This document shows, piece after piece, positions 17,989 through 27,994 of a DNA stretch of 64,000 nucleotides. The notes under the pieces are model-generated. The model was not told the DNA's origin and ran no database searches. It saw only the letters and a list, made by a program, of their open reading frames with translations. Location of the stretch: the NCBI RefSeq assembly GCF_039993895.1, contig NZ_CP121194.1:434001-498000 (forward strand), read 5' to 3'. Position 1 is the stretch's first letter. Each line of letters starts with the position of its first letter. This stretch comes from Edaphobacter paludis (GTDB taxonomy: Bacteria; Acidobacteriota; Terriglobia; Terriglobales; Acidobacteriaceae). Both the position numbers and the translations under genes were made by a program.

Positions 17989-19437
17989 ATGAATCTCTAC
18001 GCCACCGTTCTGGCTTTTATCGTTCTCACTCTGCTTGTTGTCTCGCTGGCCAGCCTTCGCAACGTTAAGACCAAGGCTGATTACCTTGTCGCCGGTCGAT
18101 CTCTGCCTGCGTTTGTGCTGATCTTCACCCTTCTCTGTAGTTGGATCGGTTCGGGTTCTTTGCTGGGCGGGGCGGAGAATGCCTACCGGCATGGTTTTGC
18201 CGCACTATGGCAGGCTGGGGGCGGATGGGCAGGCTTGTTGCTTATCTACTTCATCGCACCGCGCGCACGCAAGTTCGCCAAATTCACCATCCCTGACCTG
18301 CTGGAAGCACGTTATAACGAGACCGCTCGGGTACTCGGCGTTATCGCCATCCTGTTTACTTATACTGCGGTCACCAGCTATCAGTTCGTTGGCGGTGGCG
18401 ACATCCTACACCTCATCTTTCCCGACTTCATTACGCCTGTCCTTGGTCAATACATCATCGCCGCGTTCGTCATCGTCTTTACCGCCATTGCGGGTATGGC
18501 GTCGGTTGCTTATATGGACGTGGCCATCGGCCTGCTCGCAACTTTCACACTGATCGTTGCCCTGCCTACGCTTACGCATCGCGCTGGTGGCTGGTCCGCT
18601 GTTCATGCTGCTCTGCCTGCCACGCATTTTCAAGTACTTGGCGATCTGAGCTTTGCGCAGGCGATGGAACTCTTTCTGCCGACCTGCCTGTTGCTGCTCG
18701 GCAACCAGTCCATGTATCAGAAATTCTTTTCGGCGAAGTCGGAAAAAGCGGCGACTCGCGCTGTGATTGGATGGATCATCGGCACGGTCATTCTTGAGAC
18801 GGTGATTGTGGCGATCGCCGTCGTCGGCTCTGCGCTGTTTCCTGGCGGGGAGGTTCATGATCGTCCCCGCGAGATTCTTGCCTATTGTGGTCTTCATGGT
18901 TTTGCCGGGTCACGGGTGCTGGAGATCCTTGGATCGCTCCTGGTTGGAGCGATCTTCGCCAAAATTATATCTACGGCTAATAATTGGCTGTTCTCTCCTG
19001 CTACGAACCTTATTAATGACATCTTCCTGCGCTACATTTCGCCCCAGGCCTCCAACAAGCGAACACTGGCCGTTAGCCGCCTGATGGTGGTGTTTCTGGG
19101 ACTGTGGGCGCTCTATCAATCTCTCCACGTCCAGTCAGTTCTGAAGAAATCTCTCTATGCTTATACGATCTACGCGGCGGCGCTGACTCCTGTCATTCTT
19201 GCCACCTTTTTCTGGAAACGGGCAACGGCGAGCGCCGCTGTGGCCAGTATTGCGGTTGGAACCGTGGTCACTGTCACCTGGGACACTGCCTTCATTCATA
19301 CCCATATCCCGACGGCCCTTGCTCAGAGAGATGCGATTTTCCCGGCGCTTTTGGCTTCGCTCATCGCTCTTGTTGCTGTCAGCCTGCTGACGCCGCCCCC
19401 GACTTCGGCCCAGCTCCAGCCGTTTGCCGAATCCTGA
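17989..19437 (+). CDS. Sodium:solute symporter (SSS family)
   Basis: 482 residues with about 13 hydrophobic segments. The family start is typical: KTKADYLVAGRSLPAFVL, then WIGSGSLLGGAENAY in helix 2. Known role: sodium-coupled uptake of sugars, amino acids or organic acids through the inner membrane. The neighbours do not define the substrate. Confidence 0.92.
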   Translation: MNLYATVLAFIVLTLLVVSLASLRNVKTKADYLVAGRSLPAFVLIFTLLCSWIGSGSLLGGAENAYRHGFAALWQAGGGWAGLLLIYFIAPRARKFAKFTIPDLLEARYNETARVLGVIAILFTYTAVTSYQFVGGGDILHLIFPDFITPVLGQYIIAAFVIVFTAIAGMASVAYMDVAIGLLATFTLIVALPTLTHRAGGWSAVHAALPATHFQVLGDLSFAQAMELFLPTCLLLLGNQSMYQKFFSAKSEKAATRAVIGWIIGTVILETVIVAIAVVGSALFPGGEVHDRPREILAYCGLHGFAGSRVLEILGSLLVGAIFAKIISTANNWLFSPATNLINDIFLRYISPQASNKRTLAVSRLMVVFLGLWALYQSLHVQSVLKKSLYAYTIYAAALTPVILATFFWKRATASAAVASIAVGTVVTVTWDTAFIHTHIPTALAQRDAIFPALLASLIALVAVSLLTPPPTSAQLQPFAES

Positions 19438-19534
19438 TTCGCGTCCAGCGAACTAATTCCCGCATTCAGATTTTCACACTAACCTTATCGACTGCGATGC
19501 ATCCAACTCCCTACATCACCCAGGAGGAACACCG

Positions 19535-19870
19535 ATGGCCCGCGCGAAAGAGCATAGCAATTCCGACGACGACTTCATCAAGGTAGGACCTGATGCAACC
19601 GCTACCTTCGATAACTCAGCCAGCAACCCAACCGAACATGCCAGCAGTGAGAATCTGAATGCCGTTGAAACCGAAGATGACGATCTCGAAGACGAAGATC
19701 TCGACGAGGACGACGATGATGAAGACGAAGACTATGAGGAAGAGGAAGACGAGGAAGAAAGTGATGACGACGTAATAGAAGGTGATGAAGAAGATGATGA
19801 TGACGATGACGAAGAGGATGAGGATCTAGCGACAAGCCCCCGGGCCTCCAGTGTCTACCGTAAGGCGTAG
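19535..19870 (+). CDS. Hyper-acidic small protein
   Basis: 111 residues behind a clear AGGAGG ribosome site, so translation is likely. Residues 45-98 contain 45 Asp/Glu out of 54. The head (about 1-44) is polar and Ser/Asn-rich, and the tail (SPRASSVYRKA) is short and basic. No signal peptide or membrane segment. I recognise no family. Such tracts occur in chaperone-like, nucleic-acid-mimic or cation-binding proteins, but nothing here decides among them. Confidence 0.75.
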   Translation: MARAKEHSNSDDDFIKVGPDATATFDNSASNPTEHASSENLNAVETEDDDLEDEDLDEDDDDEDEDYEEEEDEEESDDDVIEGDEEDDDDDDEEDEDLATSPRASSVYRKA

Positions 19871-19937
19871 ATGCTGGTTTGCGTTGAAGGAACGCTTGTC
19901 TTCCTCAACAATAAGCTAGAGCCCCAAAGGTCCATGG

Positions 19938-20009
19938 ATGTAGTTTTGTCACTTCATAACGAAGCGGAGGAATCGGCTGTTAGGGCGCCCGTACGCCATC
20001 GAGGACGCT
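19938..20009 (+). repeat. Intergenic repeat family A, body only
   Basis: It shares GAAGCGGAGGAATC (19961-19974) exactly with 34370-34383, and after it a CCATCG-GGACGC-like block in the same order. The TAGAGC ends are missing. It ends next to the stop codon of the 2-hydroxyacid dehydrogenase gene at 20011. Confidence 0.55.
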
Positions 20010-20010
20010 G

Positions 20011-20982
20011 CTAATAGCCGGCACCGGTTACGACGTTTTCCAAAGGTTTACCCGCGATGTACCGCCTGACCTGCTCCGCTCCAAAGCGGAAGGCGCGGTG
20101 GATAAACTCCGGCGTCGAGCCGCCGACGTGCGGCGTGATCAGACAATTTGGTGCGAGCCATAGCGGGTGCCCGGCAGGGAGTGGCTCAGGGTCGGTGACA
20201 TCGAGGGCAGCACGAATCCGGTGCTGGGTCAGTGCTTCCACCAACGCCTCGGTTGCGACCACAGGCCCTCGGGCTGCGTTTACCAGCAGAGCTCCGCGCT
20301 TCATCAGGCCAAGCTCCGGCACCCCGATCAAACCGCGTGTGTCGTCGGTCAACGGCACGATGAGAATCACAACGTCTGCTTCGGGGAGCAGCTTTCGCAA
20401 GTCAGCGACAGCGTGAACCTCGGGGATGGGACGAGCGCTTCGTGCTACGCGGACAATATTCACCCCGAATGGATAGAGCCGCGCTTCGATCGCTGCTCCG
20501 ATCGAACCGTAACCGACGATCAGTACCGTCTTGCCGGCAAGGTCGTCGCCCAGAACTCGATACTGCCCGACCTGTGCTCCACCCTCATTCAGAAATCCGT
20601 CTGCCACAGATGCCTGACCCTTCCACTCCTGACGCAACTGCATGTCGCGGTAGAGCGGAAACCGCTTCAGAGAAGACAGGATCGCAGTCAAAACCCACTC
20701 CGAGGCCGAGATATCGTGTATGCCCCTGCCATCGCATAATACGACGTTTTTGGGGAGCCAAGGCGTAATCCAATCGACGCCAGCCATCATCGATTGCACT
20801 ACTTTCACTCCCCGTAGATGCGAGAATGCCTCCGCGGCATCGCGTCGCTGAAAGGGAAGAATCCAGAAATCTACTTCAACAGCACTGGTTGGATTGCGGG
20901 GAATTCGTACGATTCTTGCGTCCTGCGGAAAATCGTTAAGCAACTCATCGGAGAGACTTTCATCAACGCCAACACGGACCAT
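20011..20982 (-). CDS. D-isomer-specific 2-hydroxyacid dehydrogenase
   Basis: 323 residues, the normal length. The NAD-binding motif GYGSIG is at 157-162. The catalytic set is Arg238 (NAARGPVV), Glu266 (DVTDPEPLP) and His285 (TPHVGG). Known role of the family: NAD(P)-linked oxidation or reduction of D-2-hydroxyacids such as glycerate, glyoxylate or phosphoglycerate. It lacks the extra domains of phosphoglycerate dehydrogenase SerA. Substrate unknown. Confidence 0.92.
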   Translation of the reverse strand: MVRVGVDESLSDELLNDFPQDARIVRIPRNPTSAVEVDFWILPFQRRDAAEAFSHLRGVKVVQSMMAGVDWITPWLPKNVVLCDGRGIHDISASEWVLTAILSSLKRFPLYRDMQLRQEWKGQASVADGFLNEGGAQVGQYRVLGDDLAGKTVLIVGYGSIGAAIEARLYPFGVNIVRVARSARPIPEVHAVADLRKLLPEADVVILIVPLTDDTRGLIGVPELGLMKRGALLVNAARGPVVATEALVEALTQHRIRAALDVTDPEPLPAGHPLWLAPNCLITPHVGGSTPEFIHRAFRFGAEQVRRYIAGKPLENVVTGAGY

Positions 20983-21112
20983 ACAGAAATAATATGCATC
21001 TTTCGAAAGATCTGCTCAGGAATGTCTCTCGTCTTGCACTGTCTTTTGGCTCGGGGGAATGCCAGTGATTCGCACCATTTCGTAGCCACGCAATTTTATT
21101 CAGCCGTGCGAT

Positions 21113-22792
21113 TTAATGATTAGCGACAGAGGAGCAGCGGGTATGAAGGCGGAACACGTAGGCAGTGTCGGCCGGGAGGTTGGCGGGGACGGAGGACGGC
21201 AGGGTCAGGTGGAGTCCGTCGAGCTCCTCGGAGTAGGCGATCGACAGAGATGTGCCGAGGAGATCGACGGCGCAGACAGGGGCCGCGAGGTAGGGATTTC
21301 CGCGAAACAGGGTGTGTAGCGTGAGGGTGCCTCCAGTGGGCCAACCCAGGGCGGTGGCATAGAGAATAGGACCGGTGCGAGAGTGCCCGGAGGTGGTGTA
21401 ACGGATGTCGTGCGGGGTATAGACCTGAATATCACTGTTCAATTCTGTAGGGTTTTTGGGGGCTTTGGTGGGGCCTTCGCCGAATACGGTGAAGGGACGT
21501 GTGCCGTAGACGGCCTCGCCGTTGATGCGGAGCCAGTCGCCTATGCCGAGCAAGACGGTACGGGCTTCTTCGGGTATGGTGCCGTCTGATTTGGGACCGA
21601 CGTTAAGGAGTAGGTTCCCATTCTTGCTAACCGTATCCATGAGTTGGTGGATGAGAGATTTGGCGGTGCGATACTCATCGTTCTCTACATATCCCCATGA
21701 ATGGATGGAGACGGAAGTGTCGGTTTGCCAGGGAAGGAGGCGGAGGGTATCGAGCTTGCCGCGCTCAATGTCCAAAGTGGCGACGTTGGCGGGCATGGAT
21801 TCTTCTTTGTAGGTGAGAACGGGCTGCTGGTGCCGCATCGCGGAACGATCATAGTAGTAAGCGGCGAACTGCTGCAGAGCCGGTTTGCAGGCGGGCTGAC
21901 CTATCCACCAGTCGAAGTACATGAAGTCCGGGTGATACTTGTCTACGATTTCCGTAGAGCGGGCGAGCCAGTTGTCGAGCCACGCCTGATCAGGAGGAAG
22001 CCAGCGCTCCAGGTGATCTGGGTCGGGCTCTTTTCCATCGTAGGTGACGCCTTCGGGACCCGGGAGATCCATCGCGGCGGCCGGCCCATAGAGTTTGGCG
22101 GTTGCCGGAGTTTCGTCGCGGACATCGGAGGGGAAGGAACGGCCACGTCCATACCACCACCAGTGCTCGGCGGTGTGGGAAGAGACGCCGAAGCGCAGGC
22201 CTCTGGCGCGGGTCGCGGTGGCGAGTTCGCCGACGACATCGCGGTGAGGGCCCATGCGGGCGGCATTCCAGGGGGTCATGTCGGAGGCGTACATGGCGAA
22301 CCCGTCGCAGTGCTCGCCGACGGGAACCACGTAGCGGGCGCCAGCGCGAACGAAGAGGTCGACCCATGCGTTAGCGTCGAAGTGCTCGGCGCGAAACATG
22401 GGAATGAAGTCCTTGTAGCCGAAGGTGGTTTGTGGACCGTAGGTGGCGATGTGGTGCTCGAACGCCTCATTGCCCGGGACGTACATGTTGCGGGAGTACC
22501 ACTCGCTTCCGAACGCCGGAACGGAGTAGACGCCCCAGTGGAGGAAGATGCCAAATTTAGCGTCACGAAACCAGTTCGGGGTTCGATAGGAGGCGAGGGA
22601 GGCCCAGTTCGCCTGAAAGGGGGGCTGCGTGTGGCTGGCTGCTGGCTGGGCGGCAGTGAGGGCCCGGACTTTGGCTACTTGGCGACCGATGTTCGCGGCG
22701 GAGTTCTGCGGGGGAGGGGGTGGCGCGGAGGACTGTGCCTGGAGCGAGAGGGCGAAGACGAGGACGACGGGAAGGAACGCAGTCGATTTCAC
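21113..22792 (-). CDS. Exported alpha-L-fucosidase, glycoside hydrolase family 29
   Basis: 559 residues with a Sec signal peptide (cleavage near LQA-QS, residue 19) followed by a Pro-rich linker. GH29 blocks are present in order: KFGIFLHWGVYSVP, EHCDGFAMY, and the nucleophile segment YFDWWIG (Asp294), then NGNLLLNVGPKSDG. Known role: release of alpha-linked L-fucose from glycans. It follows the beta-propeller glycosidase gene by 54 bases and is probably in one unit with it. Confidence 0.94.
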   Translation of the reverse strand: MKSTAFLPVVLVFALSLQAQSSAPPPPPQNSAANIGRQVAKVRALTAAQPAASHTQPPFQANWASLASYRTPNWFRDAKFGIFLHWGVYSVPAFGSEWYSRNMYVPGNEAFEHHIATYGPQTTFGYKDFIPMFRAEHFDANAWVDLFVRAGARYVVPVGEHCDGFAMYASDMTPWNAARMGPHRDVVGELATATRARGLRFGVSSHTAEHWWWYGRGRSFPSDVRDETPATAKLYGPAAAMDLPGPEGVTYDGKEPDPDHLERWLPPDQAWLDNWLARSTEIVDKYHPDFMYFDWWIGQPACKPALQQFAAYYYDRSAMRHQQPVLTYKEESMPANVATLDIERGKLDTLRLLPWQTDTSVSIHSWGYVENDEYRTAKSLIHQLMDTVSKNGNLLLNVGPKSDGTIPEEARTVLLGIGDWLRINGEAVYGTRPFTVFGEGPTKAPKNPTELNSDIQVYTPHDIRYTTSGHSRTGPILYATALGWPTGGTLTLHTLFRGNPYLAAPVCAVDLLGTSLSIAYSEELDGLHLTLPSSVPANLPADTAYVFRLHTRCSSVANH

Positions 22793-22846
22793 GGCGACAC
22801 AATAGCAGAAGACGGGTTCGTTTGATAGCGAGAATTGAGCTAGCGG

Positions 22847-23974
22847 CTACCAGGGTTTTGAACGGGCCACCGCGATGCCGCGAACCTCGTTGGGATACTT
22901 GCCTGAGACCGCGCAATAGAAGTGGTAGAGAACGCCTCCGTCATAAATTACGGACGGCTTGTGGGCGAAGGTCTCGTCGATGGTGCCCGGCGCTCCGGTG
23001 TCGATGAGAATCTCCGGAACCTTGGTGAAGTGGAACGGATCGCGGCCGAGAGCGAGCATCTCACAGGCGCGACCGGGGCTTTGATAGCCGAACCCAAAGT
23101 AAAACATCGCATACTGATTGCCATTCTTGACGACATAGGGATTGGAAGCGAAGCGGCTGTCGCGGGAGTCGGGGACGGCGGGAATTTTGCCGTGGAGCGG
23201 ATTGGATACAGGGTAAGTAGCGGTGCCTCGAGCCCCGTTGGTGAGGATGGGATTGAGAGGGTAACGGGTCCAATGCTTCAGGTCGGTGCTGGTGGCGACA
23301 CCAGTTTGCTCGTGCCAGCCTCCGCCTTCTGATTTGGGAAGAGTGTCAGTCTTGGCGTTGTAGTAGAGGTAGTAGGTTCCGTTGTCCAGCATCAGGTCGG
23401 GACGGTACAGGCCGCCGTGCTCCCATGCTGCTCCGTCTTGTGGAGTGAGGATGGGATCGGTGAGGGTCCAGTGGAGGAGATCGGGGCTGGTGGCGAGACC
23501 TATCACTGCTGCTCCTGCTTCGTAGCCAGCGGAAGGATAGGCGTTCCATGCGCCCAGATATTGACCATTTACCTTGAGGGCTTCACCCGTGCCGTGCAGA
23601 TTTTTGTCGCGGAGGATGGAACTGAGAGCGAGGTTGTATTTCGTGTATTGCGAGGCTGGGTTGCGAGGGCCTACCAGAGCGGTGCGGGTCCAGTGGAGGA
23701 GATCGGGGCTGCTGGCGAGTCCAGTCTGGTAGCCGGTGCCGTCGAACCCGATGTAGAGCATGTAGAACCGTCCGTCGGCGCGGAAGACGATGGGGTCGTC
23801 AACGGCGAGGCTATCGAATGCCTGCTTATTGCCGGCGGCTTTGAGAACAAGGTTGGGGTACTTGTACGGCGTACGGTAAGGAGCGATTGGATCTTGGGCT
23901 GCAGCTAGTGCAAAGGATGGAGTGGCGAGGGTGACAGCGGCGGTTTGGAGGAATCGGCGGCGGGTATGGGTCAT
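22847..23974 (-). CDS. Exported five-bladed beta-propeller glycosidase (GH43/GH32/GH130-like)
   Basis: 375 residues with a twin-arginine signal (THTRRRFLQTAAV). Repeated blades carry the pattern 'F/Y-Y-x-L/M-Y-Y/I' with 'SPDLLHWT': DDPIVFRADGRFYMLY, ATSPDLLHWTLTDP, YRPDLMLDNGTYYLYY and TSTDLKHWTRYP. This is the fold of clan F/J enzymes (GH43, GH62, GH32, GH130). The exact family and substrate need profile searches. It diverges from the TonB receptor across a 386-base gap. Confidence 0.82.
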   Translation of the reverse strand: MTHTRRRFLQTAAVTLATPSFALAAAQDPIAPYRTPYKYPNLVLKAAGNKQAFDSLAVDDPIVFRADGRFYMLYIGFDGTGYQTGLASSPDLLHWTRTALVGPRNPASQYTKYNLALSSILRDKNLHGTGEALKVNGQYLGAWNAYPSAGYEAGAAVIGLATSPDLLHWTLTDPILTPQDGAAWEHGGLYRPDLMLDNGTYYLYYNAKTDTLPKSEGGGWHEQTGVATSTDLKHWTRYPLNPILTNGARGTATYPVSNPLHGKIPAVPDSRDSRFASNPYVVKNGNQYAMFYFGFGYQSPGRACEMLALGRDPFHFTKVPEILIDTGAPGTIDETFAHKPSVIYDGGVLYHFYCAVSGKYPNEVRGIAVARSKPW

Positions 23975-24360
23975 CGTAGAGGCTCCGAAGTGAGGATGGC
24001 GATACCCTGCCTGGGAAGATCAATTTGATTCGACTTGGCGGAAAGAACGTTGCATAGCCGCTAGCAGGTGACGTCCGTGAGTTCGTTACCGTGGTTGATG
24101 AGGATTGTAGACGGTACGGGTTGTGTTGGATCGGCGCCAGACGCCTGGGAAAGAAGAGTCAATCTAAAGGTGGAACATTACAACCTCCCTGGGGCCGAAG
24201 ACAGTGGGCTCGGTCGATGGATAAACTTGAGCGATTCTCACCAGACCTAGTTGCAGTCGCGTTCGGACGCGATCAGGCGCTTGAACGCCAGATTTGGCCA
24301 GGAACTGACACCATCACACACATAAGGTGACGGGCAGGCAAAGCATCTTCAGGAGACACC
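23975..24360 (+). other. 386-base divergent regulatory gap
   Basis: No gene. It separates the GH43-like/GH29 pair (leftward) from the TonB receptor (rightward) and must hold both promoters. I see small dyads (for example GGCGCCAGACGCC near 24129) but no clear -35/-10 pair. Confidence 0.5.
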
Positions 24361-27300
24361 ATGAGACGCGGTCGTTCATTTCCCATCCTCTTTCTCGTTG
24401 CCCTATTTATTTCCGTATCCTTTGCAGGGGCGCAGTCGAACTACGCTTCCCTCAGTGGGGTCGTGATGGACCCGCAGCATCTTGTAATACCTCACGCGAA
24501 GGTGACGGTGACGGCAGTAAAGACAGGGGCAGAGCGCGTGGTTGTGGCCAACCCGCAGGGGGTTTATGAGGCTGATGGGCTGCTGCCGGGGGCTTATCTG
24601 GTGCAGGCAGAGAGCCAGGGGTTTGCCGTGGCCCGGCGATCGCTTCAACTGGAAGTGGGCCAGCAGGCGACGTTGGATGTGGCGCTGACGGTGGGGCCGG
24701 ACAGCCAGACTGTGACAGCGGTGGCCGCAGCGGAACTGCTGAAGACTGCCGACGCAAGCGTAGGCGAGGTGGTGGACCAGCGGGCGGTGGCCCAGTTGCC
24801 GCTGAACGGGCGGATGCTGGTCGACCTGATGCTGACGGTCCCGGGGGCGCATGTAAGTCATGGGGCGCAGACGGGAGACATGAATCCGCTGTACTGGCGG
24901 CCGGGGGAGCGGTCAGCGATCAGCGTAGGTGGTAACCGTCCGAACGCGAATTATTTTCTGCTCGACGGCGCAACCAATACCGATCCTACGTTTAACACGC
25001 AGAACTTCAGCGCATCGCCGGATGCGGTGCAGGAGTTTCAGGTGGAGATTGGCAGCTACTCGGCTGAGATGGGCGGGGCGGGGGGCGGACAGGTGAACAT
25101 TGTGACGCGGTCGGGCGGGTCGCGGCTGCATGCGACAGCGTATGAGTTTCTGCGCAACGGAGCGATCGACGCCCACTCGTTCAACGACATGGGAGGGACG
25201 AACCACCTGGTGCAGAACAACTTTGGCGGATCGCTGAGCGGGCCGGTTCTGCCGGGGAAGAAGACGTTCTTTTTCGTGAACTATGAAGCGCTGCGGCATG
25301 TTGAGGCAGACACGATGACGATGACAGTGCCGACCCCGCAGGAGTCGGGCGGCGACTTCAGCATGAGCGGGGTGACGGTCTACGATCCAGCGACGACCGT
25401 GGCCAATCCACACTACAACCCGGCGCTTCCTGTGAGCCCGCAGAACCCACAGTTCACGCGGCAGCCGTTTCCGAACAATAAGATTCCCGCGAGCCGATTG
25501 AGCTCAGTTGCGGTGACGATGCTGACCAAATATGTGCCGCAGCCGAATCTAATGATGGGCATGACGGCTGGGATGACCATGATGGGGCAACCGACCGTGG
25601 TAGGCGCCGGTAATGACTCCAACAACTATCTGGATGTGCGGAACGAGGTTCACGACACCGACCAGGGGACGGTGCGGTTGGATCGCCAGTTCAATGCGAG
25701 CAATACCGGGTTTGCGCGGTACAGCGCTGGCGGAGAACATGGATTCATGCCGGAGAACATGCCGGGGTTCGGGTATGTGCACGACAATCTCTCGCAGCAG
25801 GGAATGGGATCGTATAGCCACATCTTTACGCCGTCGCTGCTGAACGTGGCGACTGTTGCGGTGTCGCGGCTGAGCATGAACCATACAACCGAGAGCGCGA
25901 ACAAGAACGACATTACGGGCGAGCTGGGAATTGCCGGGGTCGGGTTTGGTGGGCCCGCGGCGTGGGGAGCGCCGTACTTCGCGGTGCAGGGATATTCGCC
26001 CATCGGCGACAGCTTTTCGGCGACGCCGATGCACTCGTGGGACACGCTCGTGGAGGGACGCGACACGCTGACATGGCTTCTCGGACGGCACAGCCTGAAG
26101 TTTGGCGGGGTCTACCAGCGGTTCATCTGGCCGATGTGGGGCTTCTTTCAGAATCGCGGGTACTACCAGTTCACGAATGGCTTTACGACGGATATTGGAG
26201 CAAACGATGGCACCGGATCGGCGCTGGCGAGTTTTCTGCTGGGACTGCCCGCGGTTCGTCAACGGCAGGCGGGAATTCCGCAGATGAATCTGAGCCAGTG
26301 GTACGCCGATGGATATGTGCAGGACACCTTCCGATTGACGACGAGCACGGTTCTCGACTACGGCGTCCGTTATGAGTACATGACCGCGCTGATCGATCGG
26401 AGATACACCAACAGCAACCTGACCTTCGCCCCCAATGGAACGCCCAGTGTGTTTATTGGTGGACAGAATGGAATGCCGAAGGGGCTGATGTATCCCAATC
26501 GGACGGACTTCGCGCCGCGGCTTGGGATCTCGCAGAGTATTCCCGGCCGGGGACTGGTTCTTCATGCGGCGTATGGAATCTTCTATACGCCGGTGGACAT
26601 GAACACGTGGTGCAATCAGCGGCATAATGTGCCCTACACCTTCCCGGAGACGAACCAGAGCGACAACTTTACTCCCTCAATCAACGGCTTCAATTTTGCC
26701 CCGGCGGTGCTGGGAAAGACCGTAGTCAGCTTTACCGCGATGGAGACGCATCCGTCCCCGCAGTACATCCAGCAGTGGAGCGCGTCGGCGGAGCAGAGCC
26801 TGGGCACGAGCACAATGATTGAGATCGGCTATCTCGGTTCGGAGGGATTGCATCTGCAGCGTTCGCATCTGATCAATAACGCGCTGCCGGGACCGGGGGC
26901 GATTCAGCCGCGGCGGCCCTTCAAGCAGATCAGCTTCGTTCCAAATTCGGTGATGCCGTCAAACGTTACAGTAGCGAGTACGACCTTTGGCGTGAGCACG
27001 ATCAACCTGCTCGAAAATTCAGCGCAGAGCTGGTATGACGCGGGCTATGTGAATGTGCGACGGCGGGCAGCGAAGGGGCTGAGTTTCCTGGCGAACTATA
27101 CGTGGTCGAAGAGCTTGTCAAATGCTCCGGATTTCCGCTCTCCGATGTTCGAGGCGGCGATTCCACAGAACAATAACGATCTGGCGGCAGAGAAGGGACC
27201 CGCGTGCGATGTAAGGAATCGCCTTGCTCTCAGCGCGGTCTATGACGTCCCAACATGGGAACGCAGCCGGTTGACGCGCACATTGACATCGGACTGGCGC

Positions 27301-27744
27301 ACTTCGACGATCTTTCAGGCGCAGAGCGGATTTCCGCTGACGATCTCTGTGTTTGGTGACACCGCGAATGCGGGAACGGCGCTCGGAGAGAATCCCATAC
27401 GGGCCAATGTTACTGGCACGCCGGTCTTTGGGCCGGGGACGAGAAATGCGACGCACTGGTTCAATCCAGCGGCTTTTGCGGCTCCGACTGCTTATACCTT
27501 CGGGAATGTGGGGCGTAACTCCGTCGTTGGGCCGGGTCTGGAGACGATGGATTTGAGCGTGGTGCGAAGCTTCGCGCTGCTAGAGTCAATGCGGCTGGAA
27601 ACCAGGGGCGAGTTCTTCAACACGTTGAACCATACGAACCTGGGGACTCCGAATCGGTTCGTGAATACGGCCGGATTTGGATCAATCACCGAGGTGACGA
27701 CGCCGGGGCGAGAGATTCAACTGAGTGCACGAATTTCGTTCTGA
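24361..27744 (+). CDS. TonB-dependent receptor, Oar-like, with N-terminal carboxypeptidase-regulatory domain
   Basis: 1127 residues behind a CAGGAG ribosome site, with a Sec signal peptide (cleavage near AGA-QS). Residues 25-110 form a CarboxypepD_reg-like Ig domain (LSGVVMDPQHLVIPHAKVTV). A plug domain follows (QLPLNGRMLVDLMLTVPG to VQEFQVEIGSYSAEMG with GGGQVNIVTRSG). The rest is a long beta-barrel ending in ARISF, with an aromatic C-terminal residue as outer-membrane porins have. Such receptors are abundant in acidobacteria and are taken to import oligosaccharides or other large ligands. The divergent glycosidases suggest a glycan ligand. Confidence 0.93.
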   Translation: MRRGRSFPILFLVALFISVSFAGAQSNYASLSGVVMDPQHLVIPHAKVTVTAVKTGAERVVVANPQGVYEADGLLPGAYLVQAESQGFAVARRSLQLEVGQQATLDVALTVGPDSQTVTAVAAAELLKTADASVGEVVDQRAVAQLPLNGRMLVDLMLTVPGAHVSHGAQTGDMNPLYWRPGERSAISVGGNRPNANYFLLDGATNTDPTFNTQNFSASPDAVQEFQVEIGSYSAEMGGAGGGQVNIVTRSGGSRLHATAYEFLRNGAIDAHSFNDMGGTNHLVQNNFGGSLSGPVLPGKKTFFFVNYEALRHVEADTMTMTVPTPQESGGDFSMSGVTVYDPATTVANPHYNPALPVSPQNPQFTRQPFPNNKIPASRLSSVAVTMLTKYVPQPNLMMGMTAGMTMMGQPTVVGAGNDSNNYLDVRNEVHDTDQGTVRLDRQFNASNTGFARYSAGGEHGFMPENMPGFGYVHDNLSQQGMGSYSHIFTPSLLNVATVAVSRLSMNHTTESANKNDITGELGIAGVGFGGPAAWGAPYFAVQGYSPIGDSFSATPMHSWDTLVEGRDTLTWLLGRHSLKFGGVYQRFIWPMWGFFQNRGYYQFTNGFTTDIGANDGTGSALASFLLGLPAVRQRQAGIPQMNLSQWYADGYVQDTFRLTTSTVLDYGVRYEYMTALIDRRYTNSNLTFAPNGTPSVFIGGQNGMPKGLMYPNRTDFAPRLGISQSIPGRGLVLHAAYGIFYTPVDMNTWCNQRHNVPYTFPETNQSDNFTPSINGFNFAPAVLGKTVVSFTAMETHPSPQYIQQWSASAEQSLGTSTMIEIGYLGSEGLHLQRSHLINNALPGPGAIQPRRPFKQISFVPNSVMPSNVTVASTTFGVSTINLLENSAQSWYDAGYVNVRRRAAKGLSFLANYTWSKSLSNAPDFRSPMFEAAIPQNNNDLAAEKGPACDVRNRLALSAVYDVPTWERSRLTRTLTSDWRTSTIFQAQSGFPLTISVFGDTANAGTALGENPIRANVTGTPVFGPGTRNATHWFNPAAFAAPTAYTFGNVGRNSVVGPGLETMDLSVVRSFALLESMRLETRGEFFNTLNHTNLGTPNRFVNTAGFGSITEVTTPGREIQLSARISF

Positions 27745-27896
27745 CGGTGGCCGCCGACGGGTTCAGGGCCGTGCCGGTCTGTCCTGGTCCCGTCGGCCAA
27801 GCCGGAGGCGCAAAGCCGTCTGGATCGCTCAAGGAATGTCGGAGAAAGTGCTGCGAATCGCGTCTTTCTGCGAATCCGCTAAGTTGTTGGGTTTGT

Positions 27897-27972
27897 TGGT
27901 GGACCTGATCGGGATCGAACCGATGACCTCTTCCATGCCATGGAAGCGCGCTCCCAGCTGCGCCACAGGCCC
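27897..27972 (-). tRNA. tRNA-Ala (anticodon GGC)
   Basis: The reverse strand folds into a full cloverleaf of 76 bases with encoded CCA. Acceptor GGGCCTG pairs with CAGGTCC, D stem GCGC/GCGC, anticodon stem CTTCC/GGAAG around the loop ATGGCAT, and T arm ATCGG-TTCGATC-CCGAT. Loop position gives anticodon GGC, reading GCC (alanine). Confidence 0.97.
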
Positions 27973-27994
27973 ACTCTCAGGAAGGACTCTCTCT

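Noticed and set aside
21701..22825. 374-codon forward ORF opposite the GH29 gene
   Set aside because: Gly/Val/Glu-rich antisense frame of a well-supported fucosidase.
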